Shown: in pieces, positions 7,587-14,901 of the stretch
How positions within the stretch are numbered: position 1 is the stretch's first letter
Layout: every line of letters starts with the position of its first letter
DNA from: Nocardioides alkalitolerans DSM 16699
Lineage (GTDB): Bacteria; Actinomycetota; Actinomycetes; Propionibacteriales; Nocardioidaceae
NCBI RefSeq assembly: GCF_000426525.1
Contig: NZ_KE384533.1
Span: 62,001 to 126,000, forward strand
Length of the DNA stretch: 64,000 nt
Direction of reading: 5' to 3'
Notes under the pieces: generated by a model
Told to the model about the DNA's origin: nothing
The model's database searches: none
The model's input: only the letters and a program-made list of their open reading frames with translations
Position numbers and translations under genes: made by a program

Positions 7587-8828
7587 GTGCCCCGCTCGAC
7601 GACGATGCCCCCCGACCTCGCCGACGCCTTCGGGGCCGTGCTCGACGACGACGTGCGCGTCGACCGGCACGAGGTCTACGCCCGGCTGCGCCAGGAGAGC
7701 CCCGCGTTCCGCAGCGAGCGCCTCGGGGCCCGCGTCGTCACCCGGTACGACGACGTGCGCACCGTCCTGCGCGACACCGAGGGGTTCCGCGTGCCCACCG
7801 CCGGGGTCGGCTCCCCCGTCTACGGCCGCACGTTCCTGCACATGAGCGGCCAGGAGCACGCGAAGAAGGTCGGCGTCGTGGCCCGGGAGATCCGCAGCCG
7901 CAACGCCCTGCGCAACGGCCTCGACGACCGGGTCGAGGGCATCGCCCGCCGCACGACCGCCGACCTCGCCCTCGGCACCCCCGTCGACCTGCGCGACGAC
8001 TTCGCCATGTGGATCCCGCTCGTCACGATCACCGAGCTGGCGGACCTCGGCCACGAGGGATCGTTCCGGCGCTGGTACCGCGCGATCGGCTCGGGCGGCA
8101 CCAACAGCATCACCGACCCGGGCGCCCGCGACCTCGCCCTCGCGGCCCGCGACGAGCTGCACGACTTCCTCGTCACCCTCATCGACGAGCGCCGGCGCGC
8201 CCCCGGCGATGATCTGTTCTCTCGGTTGGCGACGACCGAGTACGACGGGGAGCCGCTCCCCGTCGACGAGATCGTGAGCTCGGTGATCTTCCTGCTCGCC
8301 GCCGGCGTCGAGACGACGGAGCGCGTGATCACGTCGACGCTGCGCCACGCCGCCCTGCACCCCGACGAGTGGCGGTGGCTGCGGGAGCACTCGGGCGACG
8401 AGGAGGCCCTGGCGGCGTACTCGGCCGAGGCCCTGCGGATCCTGCCGCCCGTCTGCGGCGTCATGCGCGAGGCGACCGCGCCGACGACCGTGGCCGGGGT
8501 GGAGGTCGCCGAGGGCGAGAGGCTCTGCGTGCTGATGGCGTCGGCGAACCTCGACGAGACCGTCTTCGACGACCCGCACACCTTCGACCGGGACCGGTTC
8601 GCCGGCCGCGGCTCGGCGCAGTTCACGGCCGCCGGACAGATCCTGCCGTTCGGCGCCGGCACCCACTACTGCGTCGGCGCCCGCCTCGCCCAGACCGAGA
8701 TGCGCCACGCCTTCGCGGCGCTCGCCGAGCGGGTCGCGACGATCACGCCGGTGGGCGACCTGCCGACGGCGGTCGGGTTCATGCTGCGCTGCCCGCCCTC
8801 GCTGCCCGTGGTGCTCGGCGGGGCGTGA
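7587..8828 (+). CDS. Cytochrome P450
   Basis: A soluble bacterial P450 monooxygenase of 413 residues, the usual length. Visible landmarks are the I-helix oxygen-activation motif AAGVETTE near residue 238, the K-helix ExxR (EALR) near 281, and the haem-thiolate loop FGAGTHYCVG near 355-364 with the cysteine ligand. No ferredoxin or ferredoxin reductase gene is adjacent, so electrons must come from elsewhere. The SDR just upstream is on the same strand and may be a metabolic partner. Two inverted repeats sit in the promoter, pointing to a local repressor plus global control. The substrate cannot be assigned. Confidence 0.95.
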   Translation: MPRSTTMPPDLADAFGAVLDDDVRVDRHEVYARLRQESPAFRSERLGARVVTRYDDVRTVLRDTEGFRVPTAGVGSPVYGRTFLHMSGQEHAKKVGVVAREIRSRNALRNGLDDRVEGIARRTTADLALGTPVDLRDDFAMWIPLVTITELADLGHEGSFRRWYRAIGSGGTNSITDPGARDLALAARDELHDFLVTLIDERRRAPGDDLFSRLATTEYDGEPLPVDEIVSSVIFLLAAGVETTERVITSTLRHAALHPDEWRWLREHSGDEEALAAYSAEALRILPPVCGVMREATAPTTVAGVEVAEGERLCVLMASANLDETVFDDPHTFDRDRFAGRGSAQFTAAGQILPFGAGTHYCVGARLAQTEMRHAFAALAERVATITPVGDLPTAVGFMLRCPPSLPVVLGGA

Positions 8829-8850
8829 GGGGGCGGTCGGGGCCCGACGT

Positions 8851-9034
8851 GTGCGGACCCACGCCCGCGGAATCCGATGGCCCCGGTCCGCACCCCGATT
8901 CTGACCGGGCGGGTGCGGACCCACGCCCGCAGAATCCGATGGCCCCAGTCCGCACCCCGACTCCCCACCGGGCGGGTGCGGACCCACGCCCGCGGAATCC
9001 GACGGCCCCGGTCCGCACCCCGACTCCCACCGGA
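8851..9034. repeat. Three tandem palindromic repeats between convergent genes
   Basis: Units of 62-63 bases start at 8851, 8913 and 8976. Each begins GTGCGGACCCACGCCCGC and contains an inverted repeat: GTGCGGACC with GGTCCGCAC at 8851-8859/8885-8893 and 8976-8984/9010-9018, and one mismatch in the middle copy (8913-8921/8947-8955). The copies are nearly identical apart from scattered single-base changes. They fill almost the whole gap between the P450 gene and the convergent lpd gene. They could act as tandem terminators, be a REP/BIME-like mobile repeat, or both. Confidence 0.9.
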
Positions 9035-9047
9035 CGGACGACCCGCC

Positions 9048-10502
9048 TCACAGGTTGATCATGTGGCCCTGCAGCCCGTGGAACGCCTCCTGCAGCGCCT
9101 CCGACAGCGTCGGGTGCGTGTGCACGTTGCGGCTGAGCTCGAAGGAGCCGAGGTCCCACTTCTGGGCCAGGGTCAGCTCGGGCAGCAGCTCGGAGACGTC
9201 CGGGCCGACGAGGTGGGCGCCGAGCAGCTCGCCGTGCGGCTGGGCCGCGACCACCTTGACGAACCCGACCGGCTCGCCGAGCCCGTGGGCCTTGCCGTTG
9301 GCCGAGAAGGGGAACTTCGCGACGAGCACGTCGTGGCCCTCCTCGCGGGCCTGGGCCTCGGTGAGCCCGAACGACGCGACCTGGGGGTGGCAGAAGGTGG
9401 CGCGCGGCATCATCCGGTAGTCGCCGAGCTCCATGGTGGTCGCGCCCGCGATGGTCTCGGCGGCCACGACGCCCTGCGCCTCGGCCACGTGGGCGAGCGC
9501 CAGCTTCATCGTCACGTCGCCGATGGCGTGCACGTGCGGGGCACTGGTGCGCATGCGGTCGTCGACGACGATCGCCCCGCGGGCGTCCACCTCGACGCCG
9601 GCGGCCTCGAGCCCCAGGCCCTCGGTGTTCGGCGTGAAGCCGGTCGACATCAGCACGCGGTCGACCACGACCGTCTCGACGGTGTCGCCGCGGCGGTAGA
9701 TCACCTCGACGTCGTCGCCCCGGTCGACGACGGTCTCGACCGCCGCGCCCGTGACGGTGGTGACGCCGAGCTTGGCGTACGCCCGGGCGATCTCCTTGGA
9801 GACGTCGGCGTCCTCGGCGGGGAGCAGGCGGTCGGCGTACTCGACGACGGTGACCGCGACGCCGTACGCCTGCAGCACGTAGGCCATCTCCATCCCGATC
9901 GCGCCGGCGCCGACGACGAGCATCGAGCCGGGCAGGTCGCGGGCGAGGATCTGCTCCTCGTAGGTGACCACGCGTGCGCTGGTGGTGACGCCGGGCAGCA
10001 TCGCGACGCGGGAGCCGGTGGCGATGATCGCGTGCTCGAAACGTACGGCGCGCTCGGCGCCGTCGGCGCCCGTGACCGCGAGCTCGTGGCTCCCGGTGAA
10101 GCGGGCGCGGCCGGCGATCTCGGTGATGCCGTTCTTCTTCATCAGGTAGTGGACGCCCTTGACCCGGCCGTCCGCCACGGTGCGGCTGCGGTCGAACGCC
10201 GCGCCGTAGTCGAACGTGAGCGCGCCACCGTCGACCCCGATGCCGAGCGCGGCCGCGTCGTGGCTCAGCGTGCTGACCAGGCCGGCGTTGTGGAGCAGCG
10301 CCTTGCTGGGGATGCAGCCGACGTTGAGGCAGACGCCACCCCAGTAGCGCTCCTCCACGACGGCGACGCGCCGGCCGAGCTGGGCGGCGCGGATGGCCGC
10401 GACGTACCCGCCCGGCCCCGCGCCCACGACCACGACGTCGAACCGGTCGTCGGACGGGGTCTCGGGCACAGCGGTCTCCTGGTGGGTCTCAGCGGCGCTC
10501 AC
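9048..10502 (-). CDS. lpdA: Dihydrolipoyl dehydrogenase (E3)
   Basis: FAD-dependent E3 that reoxidises dihydrolipoyl groups of the 2-oxoacid dehydrogenase complex with NAD+. The protein has 484 residues. VVVGAGPGGYVAAIRAAQLG near the start binds FAD, GGVCLNVGCIPSK carries the redox-active cysteine pair, GAGAIGMEMA is the NAD-binding site, and HPTLSEALQEAFHG holds the catalytic His at the dimer interface. GTG 10502 overlaps the E2 stop codon (GTGA), so translation is coupled. As the last gene of the bkd operon it is probably dedicated to this complex. Confidence 0.95.
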   Translation of the reverse strand: MSAAETHQETAVPETPSDDRFDVVVVGAGPGGYVAAIRAAQLGRRVAVVEERYWGGVCLNVGCIPSKALLHNAGLVSTLSHDAAALGIGVDGGALTFDYGAAFDRSRTVADGRVKGVHYLMKKNGITEIAGRARFTGSHELAVTGADGAERAVRFEHAIIATGSRVAMLPGVTTSARVVTYEEQILARDLPGSMLVVGAGAIGMEMAYVLQAYGVAVTVVEYADRLLPAEDADVSKEIARAYAKLGVTTVTGAAVETVVDRGDDVEVIYRRGDTVETVVVDRVLMSTGFTPNTEGLGLEAAGVEVDARGAIVVDDRMRTSAPHVHAIGDVTMKLALAHVAEAQGVVAAETIAGATTMELGDYRMMPRATFCHPQVASFGLTEAQAREEGHDVLVAKFPFSANGKAHGLGEPVGFVKVVAAQPHGELLGAHLVGPDVSELLPELTLAQKWDLGSFELSRNVHTHPTLSEALQEAFHGLQGHMINL

Positions 10503-11896
10503 AGGAGCGCCAGACCGGGGTCGGTGAGGATCGCGGCGGTGTCGGCGAGCAGCTCGGAGCCCTGCTGGCCGTCGAGCACCCGGTGGTCGAACGAGAGCGC
10601 GAGCTGGGTGACCCAGCGCGGCTCGATGCGCTCGGTGCCGTCCGCGTCGGTGACGACCCAGGGCGTGCGCCGCACGGCACCGAACGCCAGGATCGCCACC
10701 TCCCCCGGGTTGAGGATCGGGGTGCCGGTGTCGACACCGAAGACGCCCACATTGGTGATGGTGACGGTGCCGCCGGCCTGGTCGGCGGGCGACGTCCTCC
10801 CGGCCCGCGCCGTGGCGGCCAGGTCGTTGATCGCGGTGCTGAGCTCGCGCAGCGGGAGCCGCTGGGCGCTCTTGATGTTCGGCACGATGAGGCCGCGCGG
10901 GGTGGCGGCCGCGATGCCGAGGTTGACCTCGCGCAGCTGCACGATCTCCTGCGCCTCCTCGTCCCACCGCGAGTTGGCCTCGGGGGTGCGGGCCATCGCG
11001 AGCAGGAACGCCCGGGCCACGAACGCCAGCGGGCTGACCTTCACGTCGCGGAACTCGCGGCGCTTCACCACGGCGTCGCGCAGCTCCATCGTGCGCGTCA
11101 TGTCGAGGGTGACGAACTCGGTGACGTGCGGCGCGGTGAACGCCGAGCGCACCATCGCGGCCGCGGTGTGCTTGCGGACGCCCTTGATCGGGATGCGCAG
11201 GTCGCCCTCCGGCGCCTGCTCCTCGGCCGGTGCGGCGGGCGCCGTGGCGGTCGGCTCGTCCCGTACGGCGGGGGCCGCCGTGGGGGCCGGGTGCGCCGGG
11301 GTCGGCGCCGCCGGCGCGCGGCCCTCGGACGCGTCGAGCACGTCGGCGCGGGTCGTCGTCCCGCCCGGACCGCTCGGCGTCAGCGACGCCAGGTCGACGC
11401 CGAGCACCTTCGCCAGCTTGCGCACCGGCGGCTTCGCGAGCACGGGCCGCTCGGCGGCGTCCGTCGTACCGGCGGCTGCTCCCCCGCGGCGACGGCGGCG
11501 GCGTCCGCCGGTGTCCTCGCGGGCGCCGTACCCGACGAGCAGCTTCGGCTCCGGCTCGGTCTCCTCCGCGGCGGGCTCCGGTGCGGCGGGCGCCGCCGGG
11601 GCCTCGGCAGCGGTCGCGGCCGGGGCCGCCTCGGTGGCGATGCTGATGATCGCGACGCCGACGTCGACGGTCTCGCCGACGGCGGCGTGCAGCTCGACGA
11701 CGGTGCCGGCGTACGGGCTCGGCAGCTCGACGACCGACTTCGCGGTCTCGATGTCGACGAGCGGCTGGTTCACCTCGACGACGTCGCCGACGGCCACGTG
11801 CCAGGCGACGATCTCGGCCTCGGTGAGGCCCTCACCAACGTCGGGGAGGTGGAAACGGGAGACACCGGCGGGGGCGGGTGCGGAGACAGGGGACAA
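10499..11896 (-). CDS. bkdC: Branched-chain 2-oxoacid dehydrogenase E2 (acyltransferase)
   Basis: Lipoyl acyltransferase core of the complex, 465 residues. An N-terminal lipoyl domain carries the target lysine in DIETAKSVVELPSP (K53). An Ala/Pro/Glu-rich linker follows, then a peripheral-subunit-binding domain (KLAKVLGVDLASLTPSGPGG), a second linker, and the catalytic domain ending in LSFDHRVLDGQQGSEL with the active-site His. There is a single lipoyl domain. It lies 60 bases downstream of E1 beta and overlaps the E3 start. The branched-chain assignment rests on gene order and the Lrp neighbour rather than on a diagnostic residue. Confidence 0.93.
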   Translation of the reverse strand: MSPVSAPAPAGVSRFHLPDVGEGLTEAEIVAWHVAVGDVVEVNQPLVDIETAKSVVELPSPYAGTVVELHAAVGETVDVGVAIISIATEAAPAATAAEAPAAPAAPEPAAEETEPEPKLLVGYGAREDTGGRRRRRRGGAAAGTTDAAERPVLAKPPVRKLAKVLGVDLASLTPSGPGGTTTRADVLDASEGRAPAAPTPAHPAPTAAPAVRDEPTATAPAAPAEEQAPEGDLRIPIKGVRKHTAAAMVRSAFTAPHVTEFVTLDMTRTMELRDAVVKRREFRDVKVSPLAFVARAFLLAMARTPEANSRWDEEAQEIVQLREVNLGIAAATPRGLIVPNIKSAQRLPLRELSTAINDLAATARAGRTSPADQAGGTVTITNVGVFGVDTGTPILNPGEVAILAFGAVRRTPWVVTDADGTERIEPRWVTQLALSFDHRVLDGQQGSELLADTAAILTDPGLALL

Positions 11897-11956
11897 CGGG
11901 AGACCTTCCGGTGCTCGGGCGTGCGGGCGCTCAGGCGATCGGGGCGAGGGGGCGGG

Positions 11957-12988
11957 TCAGTGCTCGAGGCTGCGGTCGACGGCGTCGACGATGCGGTCGA
12001 CGCCCGGCAGCCAGTCCTCCTCGAGGCGGCTGGCGGGGTACGGCGTGTCGTAGCCCGTCACCCGGAGCACCGGGGCCTCGAGGGAGTAGAACGCCTCGTC
12101 CTGCACGCGCGCGGCGACCTCGGCGCCGAGCCCGGCGGTGCGCGACGCCTCGTGGGCGACGACCAGGCGGCCGGTGCGCCGCACGGACTCGAGGATCGTC
12201 GCGTCGTCGATCGGGGAGAGCGAGCGCAGGTCGATCACCTCGACGCCGACGCCCTCCTCGGCGTACTGCTGCGCCGCCTTGAGCGCGGCCGGCACCAGCG
12301 CGCCGTACGCGACGATCGTGACGTCGTCGCCCGGGTGCACGACCTGCGCGCGGTCGAACGCGGGCGCGGCGACGGTGGTGTCGACGTCGCCCTTGAGCCA
12401 GTAGGAGCGCTTGGGCTCGAGGAAGATGACCGGGTCGTCGCTCGCGATGGACTCGCGCAGCAGGTGGTAGGCCTCGTGGGCGTTCGACGGGCTGACCACG
12501 CGCAGGCCGGCCGTGTGGGCGAAGTAGGCCTCGGGCGACTCGGAGTGGTGCTCGATGGCGCCGATGCCGCCGCCGACCGGGATGCGGATCACGACGGGCA
12601 GCGAGACGGCGCCCTCGGAGCGGTGCCGGTACTTCGCGAGCTGCGTGATGATCTGGTTCATGGCCGGGAAGACGAACCCGTCGAACTGGATCTCGCAGAC
12701 GGGGCGGTAGCCGGCCATCGCCAGGCCGATCGCGCTGCCGACGATGCCGGCCTCGCCGAGGGGCGAGTCGACGACGCGGAGGTCGCCGAAGTCCTTCTGC
12801 AGGCCGTCGGTGACGCGGAAGACGCCGCCGAGGCGGCCGATGTCCTCGCCGATCAGCATCACCCTGTCGTCGCCCGCGAGCGCGTCGCGCAGACCGCGGT
12901 TGAGGGCGTGGGCGATCGGCAGGCGCACGGGGCCGGCGACCGGCTCGTCGGCCTGCGCGGGCGGGGTGGGGACGGCGGGGGTGCTCAT
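11957..12988 (-). CDS. bkdB: 2-oxoacid dehydrogenase E1 beta subunit
   Basis: Beta chain (343 residues) of the heterotetrameric thiamine-diphosphate-dependent E1, which decarboxylates branched-chain 2-oxoacids. Characteristic segments are MLIGEDIGRLGGVFRVTDGL near residue 45, DSPLGEAGIVGSAIGLAMAG, and GGIGAIEHHSESPEAYFAHT, with the His pair that lines the active site. The C-terminal domain carries the EVIDLRSLSPID strand-turn found in transketolase-like enzymes. ATG 12988 overlaps the stop codon of E1 alpha (ATGA), consistent with equal synthesis of both chains. Confidence 0.95.
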   Translation of the reverse strand: MSTPAVPTPPAQADEPVAGPVRLPIAHALNRGLRDALAGDDRVMLIGEDIGRLGGVFRVTDGLQKDFGDLRVVDSPLGEAGIVGSAIGLAMAGYRPVCEIQFDGFVFPAMNQIITQLAKYRHRSEGAVSLPVVIRIPVGGGIGAIEHHSESPEAYFAHTAGLRVVSPSNAHEAYHLLRESIASDDPVIFLEPKRSYWLKGDVDTTVAAPAFDRAQVVHPGDDVTIVAYGALVPAALKAAQQYAEEGVGVEVIDLRSLSPIDDATILESVRRTGRLVVAHEASRTAGLGAEVAARVQDEAFYSLEAPVLRVTGYDTPYPASRLEEDWLPGVDRIVDAVDRSLEH

Positions 12989-14070
12989 CGGTCCTGCTCC
13001 TCTCCGGCGGCCACGAACTCGAGGTGCTCGTGCATCTGCCGGGCCAGCTCGTCGGGCATGTCGGCCAAGGTGTTCTCGAACGGGGACGACGCGGTCGGCA
13101 CGGGCAGCGCGCGGCAGCCCGAGCGCAGCCGCTCGGCCAGGGCCTGCTCGTCGGCGGCCAGCGCGGCCTCGGCGGCCTCGTCGAGCACGCCGGCCCCCGC
13201 GAGGTAGGTGCGCATCCGGGCCAGCGGGTCGCGGGCCTCCCACTCCTCGTTCTCCGTCACGGGCCGGTAGCGCCCGTCGTCGTCGGAGGTGGTGTGGGGG
13301 TTGCGGCGGTAGGTGAACGCCTCGATGAGCGTGGGTCCGTTGCCCTCGCGCGCCGACGCCAGCGCCTGCTCGGTGACCTGGCGGACAGCGACCACGTCGT
13401 TGCCGTCGACCCGCACGCCCTCGAAGCCGAAGCCCTGGGCGCGCTGGGCCACCGGCACGCGGCTCTGCACGCTGTACGGCGCCGAGATCGCCCACTGGTT
13501 GTTCTGCACGAAGAACACGACGGGCAGGTTCTGCGCGGCGGCCCAGACGAACGCCTCGTTGCTCTCGCCCTCGCTCAGCGCCCCGTCGCCGAGGAACACC
13601 AGCACGGCCCGGTCGCGCTCGGGGTCGCCGGTGCCGACGTCGCCGTCCCGCACGATGCCCATCGCGTAGCCGACCGCGTGCAGCGTCTGGGCGCCGATGA
13701 CGAGCGTGTAGAGGTTGAAGTTGTTGTCGCGGGGGTTCCAGCCGCCCATCGTCGTGCCCCGGAAGAGGCCGAGGAGGTTGACCGGGTCGACCCCGCGGCA
13801 CCAGGCCATGCCGTGCTCGCGGTAGGTCGGGAAGACGACGTCGCGGGGACGCAGCGCGTGGCCGGCGCCGACCTGGGCGGCCTCCTGGCCGAGCATCGAG
13901 GGCCACAGGCCGAGCTCGCCCTGGCGCTGCAGCGCGATCGCCTCGGTGTCGATGCGGCGGGCCATCACCATGTCGCGGTAGAGCGCGAGCCCGTCGGCGG
14001 GCGTGGGCGCGGCGGTGGCCGCGTCCAGCTGCCCGTCGGGCCCGAGGAGGGACAGGAGCGGGTGGTTCAT
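12985..14070 (-). CDS. bkdA: 2-oxoacid dehydrogenase E1 alpha subunit
   Basis: Alpha chain (361 residues) of E1, the first gene of the operon. The thiamine-diphosphate motif runs from GDGALSEGESNEAF to VVFFVQNNQWAIS (about 175-205), and YRRNPHTTSDDDGRYR (about 270) corresponds to the loop that is phosphorylated in mitochondrial enzymes. The SEG/NEAF pattern and subunit split fit branched-chain rather than homodimeric pyruvate E1. GGAGG stands before ATG 14070. The promoter lies in the divergent region shared with the Lrp-type regulator, the arrangement of bkd operons elsewhere. Products would be isobutyryl-, isovaleryl- and 2-methylbutyryl-CoA. Confidence 0.94.
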   Translation of the reverse strand: MNHPLLSLLGPDGQLDAATAAPTPADGLALYRDMVMARRIDTEAIALQRQGELGLWPSMLGQEAAQVGAGHALRPRDVVFPTYREHGMAWCRGVDPVNLLGLFRGTTMGGWNPRDNNFNLYTLVIGAQTLHAVGYAMGIVRDGDVGTGDPERDRAVLVFLGDGALSEGESNEAFVWAAAQNLPVVFFVQNNQWAISAPYSVQSRVPVAQRAQGFGFEGVRVDGNDVVAVRQVTEQALASAREGNGPTLIEAFTYRRNPHTTSDDDGRYRPVTENEEWEARDPLARMRTYLAGAGVLDEAAEAALAADEQALAERLRSGCRALPVPTASSPFENTLADMPDELARQMHEHLEFVAAGEEQDR

Positions 14071-14112
14071 GACGCCTCCGACGGGGTGGTTCGTGCACTT
14101 CCGGGTGGCTCA

Positions 14113-14141
14113 ACTGTGGGTGGGGTGATCAGGACGGTCAA
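14113..14141 (-). promoter_or_regulatory. Candidate bkd promoter
   Basis: On the minus strand TTGACC (14141-14136) and CACAGT (14118-14113) are 17 bases apart and read into bkdA. The surrounding sequence is unusually AT-rich for the window (repeated CAAC), as expected for Lrp binding. Confidence 0.5.
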
Positions 14142-14231
14142 CAACAACGCGAGCAACTGAGCAGGTGGGGCAGTACGGTGGTGAGAGGCGTCCGTGGACT
14201 GACCAGGATGCGCAGCCCCGACCCCGTCGAC

Positions 14232-14245
14232 GTGACGGCGGTCAC
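14232..14245. promoter_or_regulatory. CRP/GlxR-like site, copy 3
   Basis: GTGAC-GGCG-GTCAC lies 16 bases before the chosen start of the Lrp gene and about 160 bases upstream of bkdA. If the Lrp gene instead starts at ATG 14208 the site would be inside its coding region. Confidence 0.4.
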
Positions 14246-14261
14246 GACGAGAGGTGAGCCC

Positions 14262-14780
14262 GTGGTCGACCTCGACCGGCTCGACGCCGAGATCCTCGGC
14301 CGGCTGAGCGTGAACGCGCGCACCGGGATGGCCGAGCTGGCCGTCGCCCTGGGCGTCGCCCGCAACACCGTGCAGGCGCGGCTGCGGCGGCTCGAGGAGG
14401 AGGGCGTGCTCCGCGGCTACGGCACCGACGTCGACCTGCGCGCCGCGGGCCTGCACGTGCAGGCGTTCGTCGCCGTCGAGCTCGACCAGAAGCGGATGCC
14501 CGAGGTCACGGCCGCGCTCCGCGACATCCCCGAGGTGCTCGAGGTCGTCACCCAGGCGGGTCGCGAGGACCTCCTGGTGCGCGTCGCGGCCCCCGACCAC
14601 CCGGCCCTCCAGGCCGTGGTGACGGCGATCATCGAGCTGCCCGCGGTACGCCACACGACCACCACCCTCGCCGTCGGCACCCCGGTCCGCTACCGGACGC
14701 AGCCGCTGCTCGACAAGGTCACCCGCACCCGGGGCTGGGGCCGCTCCACGCCCGCGCCGTCCTCGGGCGACGGGGGCTGA
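14262..14780 (+). CDS. bkdR: Lrp/AsnC-family regulator, likely of the bkd operon
   Basis: A 172-residue feast/famine regulator. The N-terminal winged helix covers about residues 1-55 (DAEILGRLSVNARTGMAELA, then GVARNTVQARLRRLEEEGVL). The C-terminal RAM domain (AFVAVELDQKRMPEVTAALRDIPEVLEVVTQAGREDLLVRV) binds amino acids. Divergent orientation from the bkd operon strongly suggests control by branched-chain amino acids or their oxoacids, as for BkdR. I chose GTG 14262, preceded by GAGAGG; ATG 14208 and GTG 14178 are in-frame alternatives without good ribosome-binding sites. Confidence 0.88.
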   Translation: MVDLDRLDAEILGRLSVNARTGMAELAVALGVARNTVQARLRRLEEEGVLRGYGTDVDLRAAGLHVQAFVAVELDQKRMPEVTAALRDIPEVLEVVTQAGREDLLVRVAAPDHPALQAVVTAIIELPAVRHTTTTLAVGTPVRYRTQPLLDKVTRTRGWGRSTPAPSSGDGG

Positions 14781-14815
14781 GGGGGGCTGAGGGGGGTGCC
14801 GGTCCGGGGCGCGAG

Positions 14816-14877
14816 GTAGTCCGTGACGATCTGCCGTCCGACACGCCGCAGGACGGCCGCAGAACGTCACGGACTAC
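14816..14877. terminator. Long two-tier hairpin between convergent genes
   Basis: GTAGTCCGTGACG at 14816-14828 pairs perfectly over 13 bases with CGTCACGGACTAC at 14865-14877. Inside it GCCGTCC (14833-14839) pairs with GGACGGC (14851-14857). It stands between the convergent Lrp and GAF/PucR-type genes, so it is a likely bidirectional terminator. Its sequence symmetry is much greater than termination needs. Confidence 0.7.
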
Positions 14878-14901
14878 CCGCCACCGGGGGGCGGGACGGG
14901 C

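Noticed and set aside
8851-9034. Possible short CRISPR array
   Set aside because: The spacers are also repeated and the repeat unit is a palindrome with near-identical intervening sequence; there are no unique spacers and no cas genes.
9048-10967. A 639-residue E3 with an extra N-terminal domain
   Set aside because: The extra part is a shadow of the E2 gene in another frame. The true E3 starts at GTG 10502, overlapping the E2 stop codon.
8877-12053. Very long open frame on the plus strand across lpd, E2 and E1 beta
   Set aside because: It is antisense to a complete, motif-verified bkd operon. Its translation is Arg/Gly/Ala/His-rich without domains, an artefact of high third-position G/C leaving few stop codons.
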